This document shows positions 35,901 through 43,878 of a stretch of 64,000 bases of DNA, piece after piece; the stretch's first letter is position 1, and every line of letters starts with the position of its first letter. A program made the position numbers and the translations under genes. Below the pieces are notes generated by a model. It worked only from the letters and a program-made list of their open reading frames with translations. It did no database searches and was not told the DNA's origin. The stretch is from DASZGI01 sp035938995 (lineage in GTDB: Bacteria; Actinomycetota; Actinomycetes; Streptomycetales; Catenulisporaceae), in contig NZ_DASZGI010000038.1 of the NCBI RefSeq assembly GCF_035938995.1, positions 11,858 to 75,857 of the forward strand, in the 5' to 3' direction.

Positions 35901-36894
35901 GCTGGTGCGGCTCGATGCGCTGGGAGAACTCGCTGAGGACCCGCTTGCGCTCCTCTTCCGGGATCTCCGGGAGTGATGTCACCTTTCCCGCGGTCAGTTG
36001 CGCGGTGAGCTGCTCGAATGCAGACAGGAGGGAAAAGCGCTGCCCTGGCGGATCACCGAAGACGGCCAGCACCTCTTCGTATGCGTAGAACGGGCGGTAC
36101 GGGATTTCGACCGCGCTCCAGTAGGCCGGCCGGTCTGCGTCGCCGATGTGTTCCGGCATCCGGTCGAACCGCCTGCGCGCGACCTGTCGCCTGAGGTCGG
36201 CCTTCTGCTTCTCCGACTCGTCCACGCGCATCGGGACCGGGAAGATCTTCACCTTGTCCGGGTGCCTTAAATTGATCGCCCGGGCGACCTCCGCGGCCCC
36301 GTCTATGCTCTGGCCGCTCAACGTGAAGCAGTCGACGAGCACGTCAGGCAGATGGACGGTGCAGATGTCGGCCACGTCGCTGAGTCCGGTACGGCTGTCG
36401 ATCAGGACGTAGTCGTACTCGGCCTTCATGTCCTCCCGCAGCGCGTTGAAGAAGTCGTTTCCGCCCAGCCGGGAGTAGAAGTCCTCCCAGTCCAGCGACG
36501 TGACCGATTCGACGTAGTCCTGGTTCTGCAGGCCGGCCGGCAGGAAGTCGAGCGACCCTCCCCGCGGGAACGGCCACCTGACCGATACCGCGTTCCGGCT
36601 GGCCCGGGCGAAATGCCGATGCCAGTCCTGAGGGCGCGAGTTCAGCTTGGCCGCTTCGAGCTCGTACTCCCGGATGAGCTCGACCACCCCGGACGCGGCG
36701 GCCATCGTCCGTACGTCGAGGAAGGGGAGGAAGAACCGCTGGAGCCCGGGTGCCTCCAGATCCCAGTCGGCGGCCAGCACCTTGTAGCCGTTCGAGGCCA
36801 GGATCCACGCGACGTTCGCCAGCGCCATCGTGCGTCCGGTTCCACCCTTGTACGAGTAGAACGTGATGATCGTGCCGCCGCGTGACTCAGTCAT
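32977..36894 (-). CDS. fxsT: FxSxx-COOH system protein FxsT (ParA-like/TIR-like/NB-ARC/TPR)
   Basis: A 1305-residue signalling protein. The N-terminus is a SIMIBI (ParA/CobQ-like) ATPase with deviant Walker A YSYKGGTGRTMALANVAW (about 13-30). A TIR-like region follows (about 345-460, AYVPENVMWGEWIAAVLRQA). Next is an NB-ARC ATPase with P-loop LHGMGGVGKTQVAVEYAYRF near residue 510 and a WWINAQ segment. The C-terminus is a long array of tetratricopeptide repeats (about 930-1295), each with ATY/LAR or TLAARR-type helices. The gene overlaps fxsC by 4 bp. The architecture recalls NLR-like immune proteins, but the role of the FxSxx system is not known. ATG 36894 is the true start; the frame is open further, across fxsC. 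Confidence 0.9.
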   Translation of the reverse strand: MTESRGGTIITFYSYKGGTGRTMALANVAWILASNGYKVLAADWDLEAPGLQRFFLPFLDVRTMAAASGVVELIREYELEAAKLNSRPQDWHRHFARASRNAVSVRWPFPRGGSLDFLPAGLQNQDYVESVTSLDWEDFYSRLGGNDFFNALREDMKAEYDYVLIDSRTGLSDVADICTVHLPDVLVDCFTLSGQSIDGAAEVARAINLRHPDKVKIFPVPMRVDESEKQKADLRRQVARRRFDRMPEHIGDADRPAYWSAVEIPYRPFYAYEEVLAVFGDPPGQRFSLLSAFEQLTAQLTAGKVTSLPEIPEEERKRVLSEFSQRIEPHQQATVAYVPENVMWGEWIAAVLRQARFEVHTVNAADGPAQPSAGKATVAVVSNDYVESRGAMEFARNARALAELPGDATFLGLFVGDVRPDEPFTSAPSATLRGLTEADAANEVLRALGQPPQWPKDRPLRLQARFPAQSPKIWNVPGRNANFTGRDDDIEQLREKLRSSGTSVLLPVALHGMGGVGKTQVAVEYAYRFRADYDVVWWINAQQPSFIDTALLRLADRLGLRLEPPDNFEGVVEALQAGRPHNRWLLIFDNAVKPQDLEKFLPRGTGHVLITSRERAWNDVANALDVDVFDREESISHLRHRVHEMSAQDANRLAKALGDLPLAVAGAGAWIAETGTPVDAYLDLLLQQPSKVLSETGPSDYPESVLRVWSLALERLRERSPAAARLFELCSVFDSEIAKQLVVSDEMAAVLADLDETLSDSLYRHGLIRELGRLALIKNDEARQSIHVHRLLQAVVRDRLTIEQLDAVRRDAHRVLAAARPTDEAAVDDPKQWPRYDQIWPHLDPTDMIHSAEPKAWEVLVDRVRYLWQNGELANGRVFGRAVDKIWEARIHEGLDGGADIRPLRLRQLRLRYNLANILRSEGSFRAARELDEATLAERRALLGPNDPHTLMAASVLAADLRAFGEYQKALEMDRATYASFEDRFGSTHPRVLSIANNLAVDHRLLGDYAKALELDQQTLAARRTELGERHKWTLLSQALLGRDLREIGEYQLSITRLEAAQRDFADTVGEVAPDTLNATMNLSVSQLALGRVAEAKTLIEKALDGYDSLYHSESNPYFVICKVNYAAVLSASGDHAGALKTLSTALQVIEREGGAAHPYTLACVNNLAVYLRRDQKFDEARECAQRAFDGLRLALGDEHPHTRAAAMNLANGFADAGDHRAAADLNRETLDVLVTRLGPDHPDSLRCRVNLGLDLARLDREGEAAGLVQEGIRSLAEFLGENHPDVHEMRRGKHAERILEPREI

Positions 36895-38147
36895 CGGATG
36901 TCCTTGTCGCCGGGTCCGGAGTCCGGACCCATGATCGTGGGGCGGGCCGACGGGTCTCTCGGCTCCGGGTAGACACGCCCATACCGTAGGTACCTGCGCG
37001 AGGCGTCGGTGACCAGAATCGGGAAGAGCTTGCTGAAATCCTCCAGGGAGGTGATGCCGTCGACGGCGCGATGGGCGGCCTCGCCCCTCGACGTGGCTCC
37101 CGCGGCCGCGAGCTCGGCGGCGACGGCGGACAGCGGTTGGCCGAGCCGCTCGGAGATCGGCTCGGCCTCGCCGGTCACGAAGACCGGCAGCGCCCATTTC
37201 GGAAGCCGGCTGATCGCGCCCTCGAGTCGGGTCCGGCCCTCGGCCGTGCTGGCCAGCCAGGGGTCGATCAGCAGGACGCCCGGTGCTTCGACGAAGGGAT
37301 CCCCCTTGTCGCCAAGCGAGGAGATCCTGCTGATGAAGCCGAACCGGGCGGCGATCGCGGCGGCGTCCTGGGCGAGCGTGAGCTCCTCGCGCACCCCGAA
37401 CGGCCGCCAGTGCGCCGGCGTCGGGCCATAGGCCGGGCGGCCGCCCGCCTCCGCTGCCGCCACGTCCGGCGCGGCGATGACGATGGCGAACGCGGGCCCG
37501 TCGCTGTCCTGCGGGAAGTCCAGCTCGCGGTCCTCGACCGGGGCGGTGATCCCAGGACCGACCCGGCGCTGCTCCGCGATTGCCACCACGCACTTGGCGA
37601 CCTCGGCGACCACCTTCTGGTAGTCCGCCCGGTGCCGGGTGAGGTTGTACATGGTCTGCAGACCGTCCTCCGCGTAGTTGCCGATCGCGAGATGAGCGGC
37701 CGGTACGTCTACGCCGGTCGGGTAGTTGTATCCGGGAGGCAGGGGAGTCCAGCACACCGGCACGACATGCCGTCCCGGGTCGGCGACGCCCTGGGCGAGC
37801 AGGCGGCGGAAGAATACGGTCCACTCTCGGCCGGCGGACACGCTCTTGAAATAGCGTGGGGAATACAGCGGTACCAGCACCTCGGCCCGCCCCAGAGCCG
37901 TGCGGACCCGGGCTTCCCGGTCGAGGCCCACGGCGAGGAAGCGGTCGCAGAAGCCGATGCCGAGTTCGGGGAGGCCACGCGCCTCCGTCACCGCTTCGGA
38001 CAGGTCCCGGAAGAAGTCGTCGACGACGGCGTCGGCGTCCGGGTCGCTCTCCCTCCGCGGCGGTGGCGTGCTGGCATAGCTGAGAAAGAAATACCCCCCG
38101 TGCTCGGCGCCGAAGCTGTCGTCCCCGCGAGTGGGATTTCCGGTCAT
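36891..38147 (-). CDS. fxsC: TIR-like protein FxsC
   Basis: A 418-residue cytoplasmic protein. Residues about 18-180 form a TIR-like domain: GGYFFLSYASTPP, LGIGFCDRFLAVG, LGRAEVLVPLYSPRYFKS and GREWTVFFRRL. The middle (about 225-330) holds a second alpha/beta domain starting FAIVIAAPDVAAAEAG, with a GVLLIDPWLA strand. The C-terminal 90 residues are helical. A conserved catalytic Glu of NAD-consuming TIR enzymes cannot be assigned with confidence. It overlaps both neighbours by 4 bp (ATGA), so the three genes are translated together. FxsC is a standard partner in FxSxx-COOH loci; its biochemical action is unknown. Confidence 0.88.
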   Translation of the reverse strand: MTGNPTRGDDSFGAEHGGYFFLSYASTPPPRRESDPDADAVVDDFFRDLSEAVTEARGLPELGIGFCDRFLAVGLDREARVRTALGRAEVLVPLYSPRYFKSVSAGREWTVFFRRLLAQGVADPGRHVVPVCWTPLPPGYNYPTGVDVPAAHLAIGNYAEDGLQTMYNLTRHRADYQKVVAEVAKCVVAIAEQRRVGPGITAPVEDRELDFPQDSDGPAFAIVIAAPDVAAAEAGGRPAYGPTPAHWRPFGVREELTLAQDAAAIAARFGFISRISSLGDKGDPFVEAPGVLLIDPWLASTAEGRTRLEGAISRLPKWALPVFVTGEAEPISERLGQPLSAVAAELAAAGATSRGEAAHRAVDGITSLEDFSKLFPILVTDASRRYLRYGRVYPEPRDPSARPTIMGPDSGPGDKDIR

Positions 38148-38800
38148 GGCACCTCCTCCTGGAACACATTGCGTAGCTTGCGGTCATCGAGCTCACGGGA
38201 TTCGACCCGGCAGGCGTAGAAGGTGTTCGCGATGCGCCGAGCCAGCCGCCAGACGACCTCCTTGTACGCCTCTTCTTTGCTGGTCGCCAGCAGGCCGTGG
38301 ACACCGCGCTCGAGGTACTGCGGCTCCGGAAAGCCGGGACCCGGGGTGAATCGCTGAATCCGGTCGGCGACCTTCGGCACCCAGCCGCTGTAATTGGGCG
38401 CCCACACCACCGGGATGATCGCGGAGTCGAATCTCATGGTCCCCTGATTCGACCGAACGATGGCGCGTCCGCTGAATCCGTGCCATTCCTTGCCGCAGAA
38501 CTCGCTCTCGAAATACGGCGCCGACGTGAGTGCGACGAACACCTGGCACCGGCCGAGAGCGTCCATCAGGCTCGGCGCCCACCGGTCGCCACCGCGCATC
38601 CCGCGGTCGATGAATCCGTATTCGGCTCCGGGCCGCCGCGCCACCAGCGGATTGAGTTGGTCGATCAGGTCGTTGAACAGTCTGAGCACGAATTCGTCGG
38701 TGTCGCGGGCCTCTGCCAGGTCGGAGCCCTCGCCCCGGTGGTAGCTGAGGAAGAAGATCGGCGCGAGCGGATCGCCGTCCCCCAGTACCGCAGCGGGCAT
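38144..38800 (-). CDS. second TIR-like protein of the FxSxx-COOH operon
   Basis: A 218-residue stand-alone TIR-like protein, related to the N-terminal domain of FxsC: IFFLSYHRGEG, EYGFIDRGMRGG, ALGRCQVFVALTSAPYFESE and CGKEWHGFSGR. It then has IPVVWAPNYSGWVPKVADRI. It lacks the second domain of FxsC, so it may be a short paralogue that pairs with it. The start ATG has GGGGAGG seven bases upstream. It overlaps fxsC by 4 bp and follows fxsB after a 127-bp gap containing an AT-rich patch (about 38827-38847), a possible internal promoter. Confidence 0.82.
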   Translation of the reverse strand: MPAAVLGDGDPLAPIFFLSYHRGEGSDLAEARDTDEFVLRLFNDLIDQLNPLVARRPGAEYGFIDRGMRGGDRWAPSLMDALGRCQVFVALTSAPYFESEFCGKEWHGFSGRAIVRSNQGTMRFDSAIIPVVWAPNYSGWVPKVADRIQRFTPGPGFPEPQYLERGVHGLLATSKEEAYKEVVWRLARRIANTFYACRVESRELDDRKLRNVFQEEVP

Positions 38801-38927
38801 GCCCCAGCCTCCCCTGACCGTCGCCCCTGAATAAGAACGAGAATACGTCGCGCGGCGCCGTTTGGTAGCCGTTTGGACGGTGTTGCGGCGCCGCGTGGAT
38901 CTGGCGGACGGGGACCTGTCGCCGAGG

Positions 38928-41300
38928 TCACGGACTCGGCATCCGACTCAGCGAGTCACCCGCCCGCTCGACGAGCAGGCGCCCCTCCTCGGTGAGCTTC
39001 CCCGAGCCGAGCAGCGTCGCGATGGCGTTCCCGGTGTGCACCCGCCATGTGGCGAACTTGTCACGTGCTGCGTCCAAGCCCGCTCCGGCAGGCCGGATTC
39101 GCGTCTGGACGTGCCAGTACTCCGTCACCGCGATGTGCGCGAGGGTGCCGTGAAGGAACTGGCGCAGCGGACGCTTCTCGTCACGCCAGGGCGCGTAGTA
39201 GAGCGTCCGGTCCCGTCTGTCGTAGAGCTCTATGAAATCCAGCAGTCCATTGAGCTTGATGTGCTGCAACTCGTGGACCAGGAGCAGCGCGAGGGTGTCC
39301 GGGGTGTCGGGGCGCGCGATTCCGGCCGAGCCGAACACATTCCACGTGCTGGCGCTGCGCGCGCGTCCGTCGGGATCGGCAGACAGCGGCACGATCGTGC
39401 GCAGCAGGGCTCGGAGGCTCGCGGCATGGTGGGGGAGGTGCTCGTCGAGAAACGCGACCGACTCGGCGAATGCGGAACGCCAGGCGACCACCTCGTCCGG
39501 CTCAAGGCGGCCCGCAGCCGGCCATCCGTAACAGTCGCGGTAGGGATCGGAGTCGTCGAGTGTCATCGAGACGCCCTCTGCCTCCAGCCGAGGCAGTGGT
39601 CGCCAGTTCCGATCAACCCGATCCGGTGCAGCCAGGTCGACCTCGTATACGCGGCCGTCGTCGGCCTCGACGACGAGTCCGTCCAGAGCGGTTGTCACGA
39701 CGGCTGATGTCGCTGCGGGGGCACTCAGGGTTCCGACACTGGGGAAGTAGAATTCCCCGTCCCGGGGCCGCATCGTCAGCTGTTCGGTCAGGCCCCCGTA
39801 CGCCGCGGCGCTGATCGCCATCGCTTCGAGCGGCCCCCAGTCCTGATCCCGCTTCGCGGCGTCAGCGGCGGGGAGGCCGGCGGCCCAGACGCGCAGATGC
39901 GGATGGTAGAACACCCGCGAGACAGCGTGCGCAGATCGTTCCTCGATCCGGACGAGTGCATCCCAGGCCCGCTCGGCCGCCGGTTCGCGGGGCGCGGCAG
40001 CCTGGGCCGCCTGGGCGACGACGACTCGGTTGATCCAGTTCTGGAGAGCCGCGAGCGACTCAAGGCTCTCGGGCGCATCGATACCCTCGATCATGTCGCG
40101 CGCGAACCCTTCCGGCACACCGTCCGGGAGGGCTGGCCCGAACGTGGGAACACTCTCCTCACGACCGGGTATCTTCTCCACCAACGTCCGCAAGTCCTCG
40201 CAATACACGGACGGATTGTCGAATCCGTTCTGCTGGCTGTATCGGTGCGGGTAAAAGCCGCCGCGGCACCGGCGCACCACCGGACAGGCCCGGCACGTGC
40301 CGGACAGGCCCTCAATCCCCGAACTGCGCGCGGCGAAACCCGCATGGCCTGTCGCGGTGTCGACCGTGTGCTCGAACACGTTGAAACCGGTCTCGGGTGC
40401 GCCCGGATACGCGATTTTGAGCGAGTCGACCTGCTCGTACGTTCCGTCGGTCTCGATGACCACGAGGTCGACGACCTCCGCGCCCAAAGCCTCAGTCAGG
40501 CTTCGGCCGCCGTGCGCCGTGTGCTCCAACGAGGTGAACATGCGGATGGGGACCGGGCGCCCGTCTGCGAGCCAGCGCTCGTAGACCGCGACCAGCCAGT
40601 CCCCGTACTCGGCCGGTTTGTCCTGGTACCTGGCGGGCGGGCTGGTCCACGTCGCATGGGGGAGGAGAAAGTCCAATTCGGGAGGTTCCTCCCGTAACAG
40701 CATCTCGTAGACTGATATCGGGTCATTGCGCACATCGATCGTGCACAGGATTCCGGCGTAGAGATGGCGGTACTCCTGCTTGCGAAGCAGACTCAGGCCG
40801 TTGAGCACGTGGTCGTGGCTGCTGCGGCCGTTCGCGAATCTGCGGTGCAGGTCGTTCGCCCGACGGCCGCCGTCCAGCGAAACGCCGACCTTGACCCCGT
40901 GCCGGTCGAAAACCTCACAGAACTCTGCTGAGAGCTGCACGCCGTTCGTGTGCAGGCGTAAGTCGATCTCGGCGGCCGGGGCGAGCACGGTGCGCAGGAT
41001 GCGCAAGGTCTCGTCCATCCGACGGGGTCCGAGGAGCAGTGGCTCGCCGCCATGGAGGATCACCCGCACGCCGGACAGCCCGTGGCGCTTCGCGTGCTCG
41101 GCGATCCGCTCCGCGGCACGGGCCACGGTCTGCCCGGCCATCGCCACCGGTCGGTCACGCCAGCTCTGATCTGCGTGTTCGTAGACATAGCAGTGATCGC
41201 ACGCGAGATCGCACCTGCTGTGGACCTTGACGACGAACTGCGTGATCGCGAAATCTGGGAGGGCGTGCTCGGCGATCAGGCGGCCGGGCGGGGCCGACAC
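38928..41300 (-). CDS. fxsB: radical SAM/SPASM cyclophane-forming maturase FxsB fused to an HExxH domain
   Basis: A 790-residue enzyme. The radical SAM cluster motif is CDLACDHCY (C-x3-C-x2-C, about residue 31), followed by GGEPLLLG. SPASM-type cysteines are in CRACPVVRRCRGG and a later Cys in VYCEDL. FxsB enzymes join the Phe ring to the side chain of a Ser two residues on, in a C-terminal F-x-S motif. The C-terminal third carries HELQH in LLVHELQHIKLNGLLDF, the domain described as a peptide beta-hydroxylase. The motif is intact here, so both activities are possible. GTG 41300 is chosen because it follows the fxsA stop by 8 bp; upstream frame belongs to fxsA. Confidence 0.9.
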   Translation of the reverse strand: MSAPPGRLIAEHALPDFAITQFVVKVHSRCDLACDHCYVYEHADQSWRDRPVAMAGQTVARAAERIAEHAKRHGLSGVRVILHGGEPLLLGPRRMDETLRILRTVLAPAAEIDLRLHTNGVQLSAEFCEVFDRHGVKVGVSLDGGRRANDLHRRFANGRSSHDHVLNGLSLLRKQEYRHLYAGILCTIDVRNDPISVYEMLLREEPPELDFLLPHATWTSPPARYQDKPAEYGDWLVAVYERWLADGRPVPIRMFTSLEHTAHGGRSLTEALGAEVVDLVVIETDGTYEQVDSLKIAYPGAPETGFNVFEHTVDTATGHAGFAARSSGIEGLSGTCRACPVVRRCRGGFYPHRYSQQNGFDNPSVYCEDLRTLVEKIPGREESVPTFGPALPDGVPEGFARDMIEGIDAPESLESLAALQNWINRVVVAQAAQAAAPREPAAERAWDALVRIEERSAHAVSRVFYHPHLRVWAAGLPAADAAKRDQDWGPLEAMAISAAAYGGLTEQLTMRPRDGEFYFPSVGTLSAPAATSAVVTTALDGLVVEADDGRVYEVDLAAPDRVDRNWRPLPRLEAEGVSMTLDDSDPYRDCYGWPAAGRLEPDEVVAWRSAFAESVAFLDEHLPHHAASLRALLRTIVPLSADPDGRARSASTWNVFGSAGIARPDTPDTLALLLVHELQHIKLNGLLDFIELYDRRDRTLYYAPWRDEKRPLRQFLHGTLAHIAVTEYWHVQTRIRPAGAGLDAARDKFATWRVHTGNAIATLLGSGKLTEEGRLLVERAGDSLSRMPSP

Positions 41301-41308
41301 CGTCGTTT

Positions 41309-41479
41309 CTACAGGGACGCGTTGAATGCGGCGACCAGAACGGCAGGCGCGTTCTCGTCCGGCACGACCCACCGCTTCGCCAGCGCGTTGAGATCGGTGC
41401 GGGCGGCGATGTCCTGCAGGCGATGCTCGTGTCGTAGCAGTGCTTCGGCGGCGGTCCGGTTTGTGGGCGCGTCCGGCAT
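41309..41479 (-). CDS. fxsA: FxsA-type precursor peptide with variant C-terminus
   Basis: A 56-residue peptide directly upstream of fxsB, the presumed substrate of the operon. The N-terminal leader is charged and helical (TAAEALLRHEHRLQDIAART). The C-terminus is VAAFNASL. FxSxx-COOH precursors should end in F-x-S-x-x; here the five last residues are F-N-A-S-L, so Ala occupies the usual Ser position and Ser is one residue later. A strong GGGAGGGG precedes the ATG at 41479. The stop lies 8 bp before the fxsB start. It is too short to appear in simple ORF lists. Maturation of the variant motif is unproven. Confidence 0.8.
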   Translation of the reverse strand: MPDAPTNRTAAEALLRHEHRLQDIAARTDLNALAKRWVVPDENAPAVLVAAFNASL

Positions 41480-41543
41480 TCTGCCCCTCCCGGGTAATCA
41501 GGTCGTGGGACGCGCCGACTGGGCGAGCCCGCCTACATCAGAA

Positions 41544-41571
41544 CCGGTACTTACCTTCCATCCTAAGTCAA
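41544..41571 (-). promoter_or_regulatory. possible promoter of the FxSxx-COOH operon
   Basis: On the minus strand, TTGACT (41566-41571) is followed after 16 bp by TACCGG (41544-41549). It lies 65 bp upstream of the fxsA start, in the most AT-rich part of the 41480-41711 gap. Confidence 0.4.
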
Positions 41572-41711
41572 CAGATGCGGGGCGTCATCACCCATTTGAA
41601 TCTTCCGACCTCGGGTATGAGCGTGACGGCTGCATGCGCAAGCTCGCTGCCGTGGTTCCTGGCGCGCGATGTGACTTCGGCTCGCGGAGATCGCGGAATC
41701 GGCTCGCCGCC

Positions 41712-42662
41712 TCAAGCCTTCTCGGCCAGCGTCGTCTGGAGCCGCCGGACGGGGCTGGTCAGGCCGTATCGCTTGGAGAGTTCGTCGAGCGCGCCGGGGT
41801 CGGCGGGGGTGGTCGGCAGGCGGGAGTCGACGGGTTCGACCGCAGCGTCGGCGCGCACGTTGACCACTTCTGGCGCGACTTCGAGGTAGGCGCGGGCGGC
41901 GACGAGTTTCGTGCGCACAGCGGGTTTGAGCGCTGACGTCGGGTCGTCGACTGCCGCCTGGAGACCGGCGAGGCTTCCATAGGCGGAGATCAGCGTCGCG
42001 GCGGTCTTCTCGCCGATGCCTGGGACGCCCGGCAGGCCGTCGCTGGGGTCGCCGCGCAGCGCCGCGAAGTCCGCGTATCCGCGCCCGGGAATCGCGTATC
42101 TCGCACTGAGTGCGGCTTCGTCGACGACCTCGAGCTTCGCGAGACCGCGGGCGATGTAGAGGACTTGCACGCCTTTCGCGTCGTCCACGAGCTGGAACAG
42201 GTCGCGGTCGCCGGTCACCACCTGTACCGGGCCGTCGTGCGCGGCGGCGTAGGCGGCGATCGCGTCGTCGGCCTCGAAGTCGTCCGCCCAGCCTCGGGCG
42301 ATGCCGAACGCGTCGAGTACTTCTTCCAGCACCGGCACCTGCGGCGAGAGCGTGTCGGGGATCTCCTCGGCCATCCCGGGGCCGGCCACGGCCGCGCCGT
42401 CCGCTCCGGTCGCCGCCCCGACGACGCGGTGCGCCTTGTACGACGGGATCGCGGCGACCCGGAACGCCGGGCGCCAGTCCGCGTCGAAGCAGGCGATCAG
42501 CCGGTCCGGGCGGTGGCCGGAGACCAGCAGCGAGATGAAGTCGAGCGTGCCGCGGATCGCGTTGACCGGCATGCCGTCCGGCGCCTTGATCGAGTCGGGC
42601 AGGCCGAAATAGGCCCGGAAGTAGAGCGTCGGGGTGTCCAGGAGCATCAGCCGTTCAGCCAC
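41712..42662 (-). CDS. 5'-3' exonuclease (PolI-type, stand-alone)
   Basis: A 316-residue flap/exonuclease of the family fused to DNA polymerase I in other proteins. Acidic metal ligands appear in LLDTPTLYFRAYFG (near residue 9), WADDFEADDAIAAYA, and TGDRDLFQLVDD. The helix-3-turn-helix DNA-binding motif is GDPSDGLPGVPGIGEKTAA near residue 206. Stand-alone copies are common in actinobacteria, beside a separate polA. The gene is directly followed by a PLP enzyme on the same strand upstream (22-bp gap), so co-transcription is likely. A role in repair or Okazaki fragment processing is inferred. Confidence 0.9.
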   Translation of the reverse strand: MAERLMLLDTPTLYFRAYFGLPDSIKAPDGMPVNAIRGTLDFISLLVSGHRPDRLIACFDADWRPAFRVAAIPSYKAHRVVGAATGADGAAVAGPGMAEEIPDTLSPQVPVLEEVLDAFGIARGWADDFEADDAIAAYAAAHDGPVQVVTGDRDLFQLVDDAKGVQVLYIARGLAKLEVVDEAALSARYAIPGRGYADFAALRGDPSDGLPGVPGIGEKTAATLISAYGSLAGLQAAVDDPTSALKPAVRTKLVAARAYLEVAPEVVNVRADAAVEPVDSRLPTTPADPGALDELSKRYGLTSPVRRLQTTLAEKA

Positions 42663-42684
42663 CGGCCCAGCTTCCCACAGCCGG

Positions 42685-43878
42685 TCAGAGGAAGGTGCGA
42701 CCCTCGCCGCGGTACGTCGGCACCGTCGCCTTGACCGTCTCGCCCTCGATCAGGTGCAGCTCGGCGAACCGCTCGCACAGCTCACCGGCCTTCGCGTGCC
42801 GGAACCATACCCGGTCGCCCAGCGCCAGGTTGTCCGCCGCCGCCCCGAGCAGCGGCGTCTGCACCTCGCCCGCCCCTTCCTGCGGGTCGAAGCGCAGGCC
42901 TCGGGGCAGGTACGGCTGCGGGAGCCGGTCGCGGCCTGGCGGACCCGACGCGACGTAGCCGCCGCCGAGCACGGTCACCGCACCCGGACCCGGCCGCCGG
43001 ACCACCGGCAGCGCGAACAGCGCCGCAGGTCGCCCGGTCACGTTGCGGTACCCGTCGAACAGGCGCGGCAGGAAGAGTCCGGAGCCGGCCGCGATCTCGG
43101 TCACCGCGTCCTCCGCGGCGGTCCGCTCGACCGAGCCGGTGCCCCCGCCGTTGACGAATTCGAGCTGCGCGATCTCCTTGACCGCCGCGACGATCGCCGC
43201 ACGCCGCTCGACCAGCTCCGCCGCGCTGCCCCGCTGCATCGCCCGCACCGCGAGCCCGCGCAGCGGCCGCCCGGGCGGCGCGTCTCCGACCCCCGCGATC
43301 TGCGCTTCGTACCCCATCAGCCCGACCAGTCGGAACCACTCCCGGTCGGCCGCCTCTCGCGCCACTGCAGTCACTGAAACGGGTGAATGCAGCGGCGAGC
43401 GGCGCGCGCCTACGCGCACCCGGCCGCCCAAAGGCTGCCAGGAGGTGTCGATGTCGACGCACACCCGGATGGGCGATGCCTCAGGGACCTCGGCGACGGC
43501 CTTCTCGATCAGGTCCAGCTGCTCGATCGAATCGATCATCAGGGTGACCGCGTCGGCTGCCGCGTGGTTGGCGGCGAGCCTGCGCAGGGCCGCGCGGTCC
43601 ACCGTCGGATACGCCACCACGACGTCGTCGAAGCCTGAACCGGCGAGCCACAGCGCTTCGGGCAGGGTGAACGCGAGGACTCCCGCGAATCCGTCCAGCG
43701 ACAGCACCGCGCGCAGCACCTCGCGGCTGCGCAGCGACTTCGACGCGACCCTGATCTGCTTCCCGGCGGCCCGCCTGACCAGCTCGGTCGCGTTGAACCT
43801 GAGAGCCGCCAGGTCGACCACCGCGAGTGGGGGATCGAGGTGCGCTGTCGCGTGGTTCAGGCGGTCCAGGTGACTCAC
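42685..43878 (-). CDS. alanine-racemase-fold PLP enzyme (D-amino acid deaminase/aldolase family)
   Basis: A 397-residue protein of the DSD1/D-threonine-aldolase-like group. The PLP-binding Lys47 is in RVASKSLRSREVL, followed by the barrel pattern of fold type III. The C-terminal domain contains H-A-K-x-x-E-L-C (DRVWFRHAKAGELCERF), matching metal-binding His and Cys of the eukaryotic-type D-serine dehydratase domain. The reaction is therefore likely on D-amino acids or beta-hydroxy amino acids, but the substrate is unknown. The start ATG opens the conserved domain. It is probably in one transcript with the exonuclease gene. Confidence 0.8.
   Translation of the reverse strand: MSHLDRLNHATAHLDPPLAVVDLAALRFNATELVRRAAGKQIRVASKSLRSREVLRAVLSLDGFAGVLAFTLPEALWLAGSGFDDVVVAYPTVDRAALRRLAANHAAADAVTLMIDSIEQLDLIEKAVAEVPEASPIRVCVDIDTSWQPLGGRVRVGARRSPLHSPVSVTAVAREAADREWFRLVGLMGYEAQIAGVGDAPPGRPLRGLAVRAMQRGSAAELVERRAAIVAAVKEIAQLEFVNGGGTGSVERTAAEDAVTEIAAGSGLFLPRLFDGYRNVTGRPAALFALPVVRRPGPGAVTVLGGGYVASGPPGRDRLPQPYLPRGLRFDPQEGAGEVQTPLLGAAADNLALGDRVWFRHAKAGELCERFAELHLIEGETVKATVPTYRGEGRTFL

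Noticed and set aside
36895..38304. Upstream extension of fxsT giving a single 1775-codon frame
   Set aside because: This part runs antisense-frame through fxsC, is Arg/Gly/Pro-rich without family features, and the ATPase domain begins at ATG 36894 with a 4-bp overlap of fxsC.
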